Below are positions 12,301-23,400 of a stretch of DNA of 64,000 bases, one piece after another. This stretch comes from Lotus japonicus (taxonomy: Eukaryota; Streptophyta; Magnoliopsida; Fabales; Fabaceae). The notes beneath the pieces were generated by a model that saw only the letters and a list, made by a program, of their open reading frames with translations, searched no databases and had not been told where the DNA came from. The DNA is taken from positions 16,486,223 through 16,550,222 of the forward strand of contig NC_080043.1 of the NCBI RefSeq assembly GCF_012489685.1. The letters are read 5' to 3'. The position numbers and the translations under genes are program-made. Position 1 is the first letter of the stretch; each line of letters begins with the position of its first letter.

Positions 12301-12377
12301 AAGCATATGTGTAGGAAAACGGGAGTGGCCCACTATGGACATACATGGGCCGCCCAATTTTATAACTTTTTTTAATA
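9329..12377. other. AT-rich intergenic DNA, no gene recognised
   Basis: No supported gene. At about 10299 there is a GCTTAAATTAGCTTTTGG..TCCCTGAG segment resembling one MULE-like terminal repeat of the kind at 12378 and 14036, but no partner end was found. Short frames near 10900-11190 on both strands match no family I know. Confidence 0.5.
12040..12165 (-). repeat. SINE-like tRNA-derived repeat
   Basis: On the minus strand the order is TTGGTTGAACTAAGG (A-box like), then CCAAGGTTCTAACC (degenerate B box), then ACTAACAACTAAACACTAAC. The tail resembles that of the copies at 3041 and 13027. Confidence 0.35.
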
Positions 12378-12945
12378 GGCTTAAATACTCTGGGGGTCCC
12401 TGAAATTGTACCCCGTATGAAAATAAGTCCCTGAATTTTTTTTTTCCGATTCCGGGTCCCTAGAAAAATTTGTTTGATCAAAATAAGTCCCTGAGCGTGT
12501 ATACGTCGGAGAAGACGGTGGTTGCCTCCTCATTGTTTCCACAAACCATGAAATAACATGTTTAAAACACTCCTAGACCTTCATATATCTGATCTGGGCG
12601 AAGAAATCGCAAGAAACAAAGCTAAAACGAAGAAACCGAGAAGCTCCATAAATTCCGGCGAGAAGAAATCAACTTGCAACTGACCTTTTCTCTTCAACTG
12701 TGACGACCCAGCCCACGAGACCACCACCACTGAGTTCCTGAGGACGAGACGAAGCCGGCCCAACACCCCGGTCGCAGCGCCGCCATGACCGCCGTCGTCA
12801 ACCACCGTCTTCTCCGGCGTATACACGCTCAGGGACTTATTTTGATCAAACAAATTTTTCTAGGGACCGGGAATCGGAAAAAAAAAATTCAGGGACTTAT
12901 TTTCATACGGGGTACAATTTCAAGGGCCTTTGGAGCTATTAAGCC
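12378..12945. mobile_element. MULE-like element with perfect 9-bp TSD
   Basis: Long inverted repeats of roughly 150 bp form the ends (12378 to about 12525 and about 12795 to 12945), starting GGCTTAA and containing AATAAGTCCCTGA. The flanks are identical 9-mers, TTTTTAATA (12369-12377 and 12946-12954), the target duplication length of Mutator-like elements. The roughly 270-bp middle is GC-richer than its surroundings, with an open frame on the minus strand of about 90 codons overlapping a TIR. No transposase is present. Confidence 0.9.
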
Positions 12946-14035
12946 TTTTTAATATTATATTTGTTTGGATTTGTATTAGAAAGCAAAAAGTATTATCTAT
13001 CATCATGAAAGATCTGATCGTCCCCTAGGATTAACTTAAGTGGTAAGAGTTAGAGAACGTAAAAATTGGAAGGAATGAAGGGTGAAGGGGTCATGATTCA
13101 AATCCTAGTGAATGAACTAATTGACTAACATTATTCACATTCTGAAACTCAAGCATATAATCTAGGATACGTATCTAAAAAATGTTTCGATAAACATGAG
13201 ATAACTTCATCGTCTGACCCTTATAAACTGCACGACTAACACTTTTTGGTTTATATTCATTTGGATCCACACCACTTATTAGATGGAATGATTAATAGTA
13301 CAAACAACACCCCATAAAATGAGTATAATCCCCTCAATTATACATAGAAAAACCTAAAAAAAAGCAATTTAGGAAGAGCTAAATTGCTACCCGATGATCC
13401 ATTAGGCAAAAGACCTTGGAATTAGATTGCTTAGGTGCACTCAAAGATAGAACTTTAGAAATCTAGCACCTAAGAAACACCTCCTTTGTAGAAAATTGCA
13501 GGATAAACATCAAGCAAGAACCACAAGGACATATGCCCAACTAGAAAGGGTATTCGTCGGGGACCTAGATGCGGTGAAAAAACAGCCACATAACCCCAAA
13601 AAAAGAGCTCATCTCGCCATCGGAGGGGCATCAACACATGCTATCTACCAGAAAGCGAAAGCATAAAAACAAACCCAAAGTATAGGGCACGTGCACGCTC
13701 TAGTTTGGCTGGACTAGCATACCAAACAACGAGATCAAAGAGAAGCTACAACCACCTAAACCCAAAAGCCAATATCTGCCGCCAATGACCCCAAATGCAC
13801 ACCGCCGACCCAAATCTGCCATTGTTGACCCCTGAGTAGCACTCAACAAGCACAAAAACCATGACAAGCGCACCGGCTGCACCGCACCTTCTGCCATTAC
13901 TCCACCCACCAACAACTCACAAAGAGAACAGGGCGGAGCGCTAGATCTGTCGCCGACATCAGAGTTGCAAGAGGATGGAGGATAAGAACAACGATAAAGG
14001 CACTAGAACTAGATATGAAAAGATAGTAGAATAAA
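12946..14035. other. No gene; SINE-like repeat at 13027-13135
   Basis: A segment at about 13027-13135 (AACTTAAGTGGTAAGAG … GATTCAAATCCTAGTG) looks like a tRNA-derived A box and B box and matches the repeat at 3041. From 13500 to 13990 the sequence is C/A-rich, with a minus frame of 71 codons and no known domain; it could be retroelement 3' sequence. Confidence 0.4.
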
Positions 14036-15256
14036 GGCTTAATTGCACCTTTGGTCCCCCAACTATACCCTTCCTGCGAAAATCGTCCTCAAACTTTAAA
14101 ATTAGCAAAAAACGACCCTAAAGTTTACACCCGGTTGCAAAATTGGTTTTCCGTTAGATTCCGTCTAAAAACTAACAGAATATTCTGTTAAAAATGTATT
14201 AAAAAATAAATAAAAAATAAAATTGAGAAAATAATAGTATTTTAATTGAAATCCAGAAATACCCAGAATATTACATCAATTCATGAGAGCATTTGAGATT
14301 CAAATGATCACAACCTGAAATTTTAATCCAAAAAAAAATTGTTCAGATTAAAAGGAAACCAAATCCAGGAAAAACAAATCCTGAAAAACTGAAGAGGTGA
14401 GTTTTATCGTTTCTTGTTTGTTATCCCTTTCCACCTCAACCTGCATTTTCTCTCAGCTTCTTCAATCGAAACCAAAATTCACCATCACATCCAAGCAATT
14501 GAAGCAGAAGATCAATTGACCCCCTTCAAATCTAGTACTCAAACCATAAACAACCATAAAACCCAGAACTTGAAAATGCAAGTGTGTTGGTGTTCCAAAA
14601 TCGGTGGGTTTTCTGGGTTCTGGGGGTGAACAAAGGGGGACTTTTATGAGTTTTAAAGAGGAAGGAGTCGTGGACGGAGGAATATATGAAATGAGAGAGA
14701 CACAGAATCAACAGAGACCAGATCTGAAGAAGAAAGGTGGTGGCTTGAATCTGCCTCCTTCACCATCACCCGCCACCGTCGCCGAACCATTGACCGAATC
14801 AGCAACCTCAACTTCGTCTGCAAAGCTATGGGTATCTTCGTTCACCTTTTTCTCCATCTCTGCCACCTTTCATCGCTTCTGTTGTCGCTTCTGCCACCTA
14901 CGCTCTTTTGAAACACCAAATGGAAGTTGCTGCTGCTCCTTTTAGTTTTTTTCTCCAATAGAATTTTGAATCAAAATAGAAGAATTGAGGATGATGTGGG
15001 AAGAAAATGACAGGGATGAAAATGAAGAAGAAGATGTTTGAAGAAGATGAATAATGAATGAAGGTTGTTGGGTTTCACTTTTTTAATTTTTAATTCATTT
15101 TTTAACCCAGAATCCGTTAAGTTTTGGATGGTTTTGGACGGCAGACCAGTTTTGCAACCGGGTGTAAACTTCAGGGTCGTTTTTTGCTAATTTTGAAGTT
15201 TAAGGACGATTTTCGCAGGAAGGGTATAGTTGGGGGACCAAAAGTGCAATTAAGCC
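14036..15256. mobile_element. MULE-like element with perfect 9-bp TSD, upstream of HSP20
   Basis: The ends are inverted repeats of about 130-150 bp, starting GGCTTAATTGCAC and containing GGTCCCCCAACTATACCC and CAACCGGGTGTAAAC or their complements. The identical 9-mers TAGAATAAA lie at 14027-14035 and 15257-15265. The 900-bp interior has an open frame (14604-14945) rich in Pro, Ser and Thr with no known domain and no transposase. It is close kin to the 12378 element and ends about 270 bp before the HSP20 heat-shock element. Confidence 0.92.
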
Positions 15257-15524
15257 TAGAATAAAATAACGTTCTTGGCACTAACAACGTTCAATGGTGC
15301 ATCACCGGTGTTTCCAGGAAAAATAAAATAAAAGAATCACACAAGTTTTTATGTTGATATAATCATATAATCACTAGTCTTTGCACTAAATAAACGTTGT
15401 TATTTCTTCCAATTTTTCTAGTAACACCTAGACATTTCTCCAACATTATCAAGTGGCGCACTCATCTCACCCTGAAAAATGTGACATTCCTTCATCTCGA
15501 AAAAGTCGCATGATCTCAAATCCA

Positions 15525-15537
15525 GAATTTTCAAGAA
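15525..15537 (+). promoter_or_regulatory. Heat-shock element (HSE)
   Basis: GAATTTTCAAGAA gives three perfect alternating units GAA-nn-TTC-nn-GAA, the binding site of a heat-shock factor trimer. It lies about 40 bp upstream of the TATA box of the HSP20 gene, the usual place. Confidence 0.88.
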
Positions 15538-15575
15538 GCTACAACCTCACCCTTTTCTCACACACCCGCAAAGCT

Positions 15576-15583
15576 TATATATA
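15576..15583 (+). promoter_or_regulatory. TATA box of HSP20 gene
   Basis: TATATATA lies about 90 bp upstream of the start codon. This leaves room for a 5' leader of some 60 nt, which is A- and C-rich as in other plant small HSP genes. Confidence 0.8.
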
Positions 15584-15673
15584 CAGAGATTTGCACGCAC
15601 CAAATTGCCGAGAAAAATAAAACAAACACAAAGACAACCAAGCATTCAACTGAGTCTCTGAAAACAAACCAAA

Positions 15674-16192
15674 ATGTCTCTGTTTCAGTCCCTGTTGTTG
15701 AACCAGAGCGACCCTTTTGATCACTTCCGAGCACTTCTCAGTGAAAATCCACACTCATCGTTGCATGAAGGGAACACCCAAATGGATTGGAAGGAGACCA
15801 GCGATGCCCACATCTTCCAAATCGATCTTCCGGGGCTTACCAAAGAGGATGTGAAGCTTGAAGTACGTGAAAGCAGAGTACTCTGCATCAGAGCAGAGAA
15901 GAAAGAAGAGCAAGAAGAAGAAGAAAAAGAAGAGAAGAAGAGGCTCACATGGCATTGCAGGGAGAGAGGAGGGAATGGTGTGTTCTTGAGGGAGTTCAGA
16001 TTGCCTGAGAATGCAAAGGTTGGTGATGTCAAGGCCGAAATGCGTGATGGGGTGTTGACCATAACAGTGCCTAAGGATCATGAGACCAAGAAGAAGCACA
16101 AGCATCACAAGAAGGAGGTTCAAATTTCTGGGGAGGATGGTGAAGGCGTTTCCCCAAAAGGAATTGGGCGTTTCGTTTGCTGCAAAGCTTAG
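15674..16192 (+). CDS. Small heat-shock protein, HSP20/alpha-crystallin family
   Basis: A single open frame of 172 residues without introns. It encodes an ATP-independent chaperone that holds unfolding proteins under heat. The alpha-crystallin domain runs from about residue 37 ([19 protein letters not shown]) to 134. The plant consensus II region is around residues 50-64, and consensus I ends in GVLTITVPK (126-134). VQI at 149-151 can serve as the C-terminal I/V-x-I/V anchor. Residues 76-90 are an unusual run of Glu and Lys. No signal peptide, ER retention signal or SKL ending is visible, so a cytosolic or nuclear site is likely. I cannot fix the subclass; parts recall class V and the 15.7-kDa type. 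An HSE and TATA box upstream indicate heat induction. The gene is convergent with FGT1. Confidence 0.96.
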   Translation: MSLFQSLLLNQSDPFDHFRALLSENPHSSLHEGNTQMDWKETSDAHIFQIDLPGLTKEDVKLEVRESRVLCIRAEKKEEQEEEEKEEKKRLTWHCRERGGNGVFLREFRLPENAKVGDVKAEMRDGVLTITVPKDHETKKKHKHHKKEVQISGEDGEGVSPKGIGRFVCCKA

Positions 16193-17057
16193 AACTTTCA
16201 AGTCCTATCATACAAACACAAGTATACAGTTTTGTGAAGAATCTAATTGTTTTGGTTTGCAGTTGTTTTGGGAAAATGTTTGGAGAGAAAATAAGAGAAT
16301 AGAAATATGATAAGTGAGAGATTGAGAGAAAAAAATATGTGTATGTATTGTTGTTTATAGATTATAACTGATTGTTTTGTACTTTGTGTGTAAATTTTAC
16401 AGTCTGTAATTTTGTTTTTATCTGTCATACTAGATTGTAAATTTGAAATTCTACAAGGCTCAGTAGTTCTTGTATCTTTCCTGTGGTTTATCATGAGATA
16501 TGAACAATGGTAATCATAAAAAAGAGGTTTGGGTTGGGTGACATAGCAATTCAAAGCTGAAAGAATGCAAAAATTGTGCCGTTTTTTTTTGGTTTGGAAA
16601 CTATTTTTCAATAATTTTGTTGAGAGATGGCCTAAATCATCCAAAGTAGAAATGGGGTTAAGTCACCTAAACCTCTTTTTTGGACTATTCTGCAATTAAA
16701 TGTTATAATTAAAATGATTATTATGAAATAAAAAAGCATAATTATATGAGGCGTAATATCTTAAAACACTTGTTACTTTTGTGTGCTGATTTGATAGGAA
16801 AAAACTTGGGAGGCAGGTTTTAACTCAAAAACCTGCACTATATGGCAGTGATGATCAAGTTGCTACTTTTGTGTGCTGATTTGGTAGTGGCAGTAAAATT
16901 TACAATGGTTCGCAAGTACTTTCTCGACTTTGGGACAATTAATATGGCAAAAAAATGTATTACATAATGGTAAATGAGTAGTTTCTCAAACAATCGAGCT
17001 CGCACTGAACTGCATCATGTGACAGCCGAGGCATCTAGTGTATTTCACTTTGACTTT
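16193..17057. other. HSP20 3' region and convergent spacer
   Basis: T-rich 3' flanking sequence of the HSP20 gene, then AT-rich spacer. A short direct repeat, ACTTTTGTGTGCTGATTTG, occurs at about 16777 and 16864. No further gene was seen. Confidence 0.6.
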
Positions 17058-17073
17058 GACAGTGATCACCTTT

Positions 17074-17224
17074 TTTTAGAAAGCAAAAGGTATATTAGTT
17101 AAATGTTTGAGAGCAAGACTCTCAAGCAGGGAGTACAATCCAACCAGCGCCGGCGGTAACCGCAAGACTACAAAAAACCGCAAGAAGCCCCAAAGCGCCC
17201 GGCAAAAATAACAAAAAGACCTAA
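17074..17224 (-). mobile_element. 5'-truncated LINE-type insertion with 16-bp TSD
   Basis: The insert is bounded by a perfect 16-bp duplication GACAGTGATCACCTTT (17058-17073 and 17225-17240) and starts with a T run, i.e. a poly(A) tail on the minus strand. A long variable duplication plus a tail is the hallmark of target-primed reverse transcription. Only about 150 bp of the 3' end was inserted. It lies 220 bp beyond the FGT1 stop codon, in or just past its 3' untranslated region. Confidence 0.85.
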
Positions 17225-17447
17225 GACAGTGATCACCTTTAAAACTATACAATTTTGAATTATATGCCAAAAACGGGTGATATAACAAAAACATTGTACA
17301 GAAGACTGCACTGCATTGTTGTGTTGTATTAGAGAGAACGAGTACTTCCCTTTCCCAAAAAAATTCAGCAGCAAGCTTAGAGTATGGTCCTGTAAACAAA
17401 TATTACTAGTGAACTTCCAAAAAGTTAGCAGAGTCTGGTGTCTCACA

Positions 17448-20400
17448 TCAATCATCAACGTTCGGAGCCCATGCTAAACCTACAATGTCAAAGGCAAATT
17501 TTTATTGGCACCTGCATCAACTTAGGATAAAAATGAATAGACCGAAATCCAGACAGATAGCGACAATGATTTCTTTCACCGTGAACATTTTGATAATGAG
17601 TATGCTACTTATCACGTCAAAAATTATGTTACTTATCACGTAAAAAATTATGATTTACATCAGCTTTTCCCAGTAGTTATTGGATGCCAAGTTAATGTCA
17701 AGAGCACATCTGTACAATTTCAAAAGTAAATGAACATAACTGAACTACTTGAAACTACAAGGATCAAGATCACAATGTTGAGAAAAACAGTAAAAAAACT
17801 GCAACGAAGCCTATTTCAGATATTAATATCTACAGATTAAAAATAAGAACTTGATTGAATTAAAGTCATAAATGTTGTCTTATTTTTAGGGTTTTTCCTT
17901 TGATAAGATAATTTAATTCTTATTTAAGAATTGGATTATTTGGAATTTTATGATCTTTGCATTATAAATACCCTTTAGCTGCTTCATGTGATTTAAACTT
18001 TTGAGATAATTAATTGATATAATGGTTTCTAATCAGACAGTATCTGAATTTAAGTTATGTACTCCAGAATTGAAGGAGTACATTATTTATAAGAGAAGTA
18101 CACTGCCAAGAGAAAGATTCTTGGAACAACCTATCCTACATCTTCAAACCATATTGTATTACAATTTAAAAAAAGAAATTGAAATGAAGTATCAATTACT
18201 TTTGAGATCTGCTGAAATTTTACGAACTTAATCTATCCCATGAACTTCAAATCAAAGAGTCAGATTGATGAACTCTCATAAAAATTTTTCTCTATGGAGT
18301 ATGTCAAGACCTCACTATAACTGGATCCGCACCATATACATGCTAAAACGGGCAGTCTATGAATTATATACAAGCAATCAAATATCTACAATTTTATTAG
18401 ACTTGTTTAATAATTTGAAACAAGTTTGTAAATTTGCATGACACCCCCTTAAAATCAAGAAACCCAAGCCACTCAATGGTAAATACATATGTCTAGCCCA
18501 AAAAAGGGAGTAATGTTCTTTAATATTAAAACCAGTTCAAAAGTTCACTTATTTAATATCAATTTTTTCATTTTTTTTAACACTCATGTTTAGTTGGAAA
18601 GTGTCTTTTTTCTTTCATGAATGCAAGTCCATATTGTGCAGGTTTTCTTTTAAGGGTGGAAAGGGTGGAGAGAGAAAGAAAGAAACCTTGAAGCACAGTT
18701 TTAACTGCTGAATTAGGAACAAGAAGACCAACTATATGTGGGTTATCTGGTGTAGTTTCTACACGAACAACACGTAACCTCTTATGTCTTTGAACAGCCT
18801 GTAAAGATTTTTATTTGCAGTTAGAAGCTTTTTACATAAGAAATAATAATAAGATTTCAATAAGCATATTAATTCAATGATTAAACAAACCACCAGAGGC
18901 TCTACAGAATAAAAAACTGGAGTTCAAAGGTTACTATAATAAGTAACATTACATCATATTCTATCATAATCAAAGCTATCCATTGCAATTTTTGCACTCC
19001 AAAACTCACCAGTTACCAATTCAAAATTCAAGTCACCAGATATAAAGGGTAGCATAAAGTGACCAATCGTTGCACGAATTATAGCTTTAGCATCAGCATA
19101 ATATGCAGTTCTCAGAATATTTTTTATGCTGAAGTACCTGATTAGAAAGGACCATTTCTATGGTTTTCCAAACAGGAAGAATGAGGCCACCCAAGACATT
19201 TACTTCCTGCAGTCTTGAGCCAATTGTACAGAAGTTGCGAAGCTTACAATTGGGACCGTGCATGCACTGACAAGAATGGTAAGAAGCCAAAATGTAAGAT
19301 AATGCGAATTCAACAAACTAACATCCATGCATTTAGCATAGTTACGTACAGATAAATATGGTTATAAATGCTAAAAAATCACAATTAATGGCATAATTAA
19401 TTTACTTAAAATAGAAAATTGTATTGGGCTGTGTTAAATTTAGATTCTATTTCATTCCTTTTGAAAAAAAACAATGAACGGCATCGCTAATATTTCAGAA
19501 GTAATTACTAAATGTTTTCATGACACTTGCACACATCAAGGATTCCCAAGTTAAAGCATCAAACATTGTAGCACTGTGAATATAAATTAGAATTCTTAAA
19601 TCTAGCTGTGATAAATTAAAGAAAAAGGCTCCTGTTAATCATAATCACCAAACTAAATATATTGGAACTTTCATTATGCAAAACAAAGAAATCATCAAAG
19701 TAATTAGTAATGCCAAACTGAGGCATTATTCAGAAAATAACTGCTCCAGCACAAAGCTAGCAAAAATTAGGAACTTGTAATCTACAAACAGGATGCTTAC
19801 TACTAGAAAGAATTCCTATTTTTCTGCATTATTACCTGAATATCATATGATCATTGGTTGGGTATAAGAAATAGAAAGACCAAAAATTAAACTCTTCGTC
19901 TGAATATCCAGTATATTAACTTGAATGATACTGTGAGCTATATATATATAGTAGAGTGAGAGAGCACAGTACATGCAGGTAATTCTACCATATACCACTC
20001 CCAATATGTTATTATGGATTTTGGATTCTGGTACTTCTGATCATTTGGTTTGTAATCCCTCTCTTTTCACTAAATTGTCATCTCCTAAAACCTCAGTGTT
20101 AATGTTACTGATAGGTCTACGGCACAAGTCACTAGCTTTGGTCAAGCTTCACCTCTTCCAAACAACACTTGTTCAAGAATTTCTAAACTAAATATCTTGG
20201 CCAGTTACGATACTTTATTGGGATTTAGGTGGCTCAATCAAAGGCAGGTTGCTATATCTCTGTTGGGAAGTTTCAAGTTGACTAGAGAATAGAGATATGG
20301 CCAAATAAGCATTCAATCCTCAGCTCTAAGCTAGCTTTGCGGAAAGTTAAGCCTAGCCCAAATACTAAGATGGTATCAGAGCATATCCTAGATCCCCACA

Positions 20401-23400
20401 GATGTTCATTCCTACAGAATTTCCATGATCAAGATGTCGAGCCCTGAACATGAAGGGTGTTGGTAAGTCACACATTGACTAGAGATATGACCTAATAAGT
20501 GCTTATAAAGGGTAGATCAACCCTCATTTCTATGCTATCTTTTGAGGTAGAGTTAGGCCTAACCCAAATTCTAAGACTCTCAAAGGAAATTTGTATTTGA
20601 TATTCTAGAAGAAACTGGAATGCTTGATCGTAAACCTGTTCACACACCTATGGACCCTAATGTAAAGCTTCTTCCTAATCTGAGGGAGCCCTATCTTGAT
20701 CCAAGGAGGTACAGAAGGTTAGCGGGGAAGTTGAATCATCTTACGATGACTAGACCTGACATTACCTTTTTAGTAAGTGTTGTGAGCCAGTTTCTTAGTT
20801 CACCACGTGATAGTCATTGGCATGCAATCATCTGGATCCTAAGAAACAATAAGGATTACCCGGAAAAGGAGGGTCATACTAACATCATTAGAAGTGTTGA
20901 TTCAGATTGGGAAGGTGATGTTAAAATAGGAGGACCACTACTAGTTATTGTGTTGTCATTGGAGGAAATCTAATTTCCAGAACTGTTCTTGCAACAGTAG
21001 CAGATCGTGTTATGGCTAATGCTACATATGAATTGTTGTAGTTAAAGCAATTGTTTCAGGAGTTGAAGTTTTGTGAGATAGGGTCTATGGAGCTTGCTTG
21101 TGATAATCTGCCAGCTTTCTATCTTTCTCCAAATCCAATTTTTCATGAGAGGACCAAATATATAGAGGTCGATTGTCATTTCATCAGAGAGAAGATCCTC
21201 TCAGGCATAATTAAGACTTACTATGTGCATTTTAAGGATCAACTTGAAGATATGTTAAATAAGTCTTTACGGGTCCTATGATAAAATATATATGTAACAA
21301 GTTGGATGCATCTGATATATATTCTCCAGCTCGAGGGGAATGTTGAATATTTGTTATTCAGTTTGTTATTAGATTACAGCAGTCCCATAAAACTACAGAT
21401 TGTGTCTCTTATATAGTTTCTCTATTTTGGATTAGCATTTCCCAAGGACAGAATTAGCGTTGATTTAGGAATGATCTCTTTGTTGTATGTATAAATTGTG
21501 CAAATCATATTGATAAAATACACAATATATATTTCTCATATTCAAGTATTAAACATTATTAAACAATAACAATTAACAACATATTACGCTAACCCTGGGA
21601 TTAAAAAATCCACAACTTATTACTTGTTAAATAAAATGGAACATTGCTAATACAATAACAAGTAATACTTGACCTTTCACCTCAATCCTCAACACTTAAA
21701 ACACATTGGTTTCCTCACTTAAAGTTACAACTATGAGAAATAACTTACTAAGCGTACATAACATACCTGTTTAGATGACGCTTGATATTCAACTTGCCAG
21801 CCAGTTTGAGCCTCTTCTAATGTTGATACTTTGGTATATTTTCTTTTTAGTTCTGTCAGGTGCATCTCCCTATAATTGTAGGGAAATAATGGGTAAGCAA
21901 AAAAAGAAAACTAAAAAGCCCAAAAAGAGCTGGTAACTGTAATTATCAAATACATACCGAGGTGATTCTCCAAGAGGGGGACGAATTATCTTATACATAG
22001 CTGAAGCAGAACTGAAACAGAATGAAGAACAAAACGACTTCAGAATATAAGGAAAGCCTTTGCATGTATTTAGCAGAGTATTTTCTTATCTCACTATATA
22101 CAGAATTACAGATCCACCAAGAGAAACTGTGTTCCCTGGATTAAAAATTTGATAGAGTAATTTATACACGTACACAAACATGACATAAAAAGAAACTTCT
22201 TACTTCCTCCCATACTATTTAATTGTCTTTCTCAAATAAACTTATCTGCACCAAGGATTACGACATTACGTACTTACGTTCAACTGTTCAAGACCTTATC
22301 CATTTATCTTGGTTTGAGATATGTTTATTGAGCATATATAAGATGTTGTGACGATCATAATTCTTTGCAAATGATACAGTCCTACGAATCTCAATTTGAT
22401 AACCATGGATTACGTACTTACGTTCAACTGTTCAAGCCCTTATCCATTTATCTTGGTTTGAGATATGTTTATTGAACATATATAAGATGTTGTAACGATC
22501 GTAATTCTTTGCAAATGATACAGTCCTAGTTAAAGAGTTGAGAAAAGGAATTATTAGAATGCGTAATAAGCCTAAATCTACCTTAAAAAGCTAGCTTAGG
22601 GGTGAGGGTTTCTCTAACCTATATAAGAACATTTTTGGGCAAATCTGTGGTCAATGTGGGACTTCTCTAACCCTATCCACAAATTGATTTAACTTTGGTA
22701 AGGAGCTTAGATAGGAGGGCCTGCAAGAATTGCAAGGTAACACCGGAAGAGCGCTTGACTACACAAAATTGAGTTCTGGTCCTTGATGATCATTTTAAGA
22801 GTCATAAACAGAACTCAACAAGTTATGAATCCAAGAATTAAGGGAGAGAAAATTTTAACTTTTAAGAGGAAACTTGAGAAGGAAGATAATTAGGAGGCAC
22901 AAGCTAATGCTAATCTAATTTGGGATGATATGTTTGAGAAGGTTAGGAGGGTGGACAAAGAAGTGTTGGGCTTATCTGTAGGTTTTGGATTGAGAGATAA
23001 GGAATCTTGATGGTGGAATGGAAGTGTGCAAGAAAAGGTAAAATATAAAAAGGAATATTTCAAGACTTTACACGGATGCAACAATGCTAAAAATTGGGAT
23101 CGGTGTCAGAAGGAAAGAAATGAAGCAAGGAAAGCTGTGAGTGAGGCATGATCCAAGGCGTTTGAGAAATTTTATAAATATCTTGAAACAAGGAATAGAG
23201 AACGAAAAAATTTATAAGCTTGCCAAAAATAGAGAAAGAAGATCAAGAGATACGGACCACATGAGATGTATTAAGGATGATGATGGAAGACTTTCAGTTA
23301 TATCATTAAAAATTCCAATGATAGACAAGGAATCAAGGATTGACCTTTAACATGGAAACCTTGGAAGTGAGAAAGGATGAGCAAAATATGACTTACTATC

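Noticed and set aside
14604..14945. 113-codon frame as a host gene
   Set aside because: Lies wholly inside a MULE-like element with a perfect TSD; no domain.
15755..16201. 148-codon minus-strand frame opposite HSP20
   Set aside because: Mirror of the real coding strand; the plus frame has HSP20 motifs, an HSE and a TATA box, while the minus frame has no known domain.
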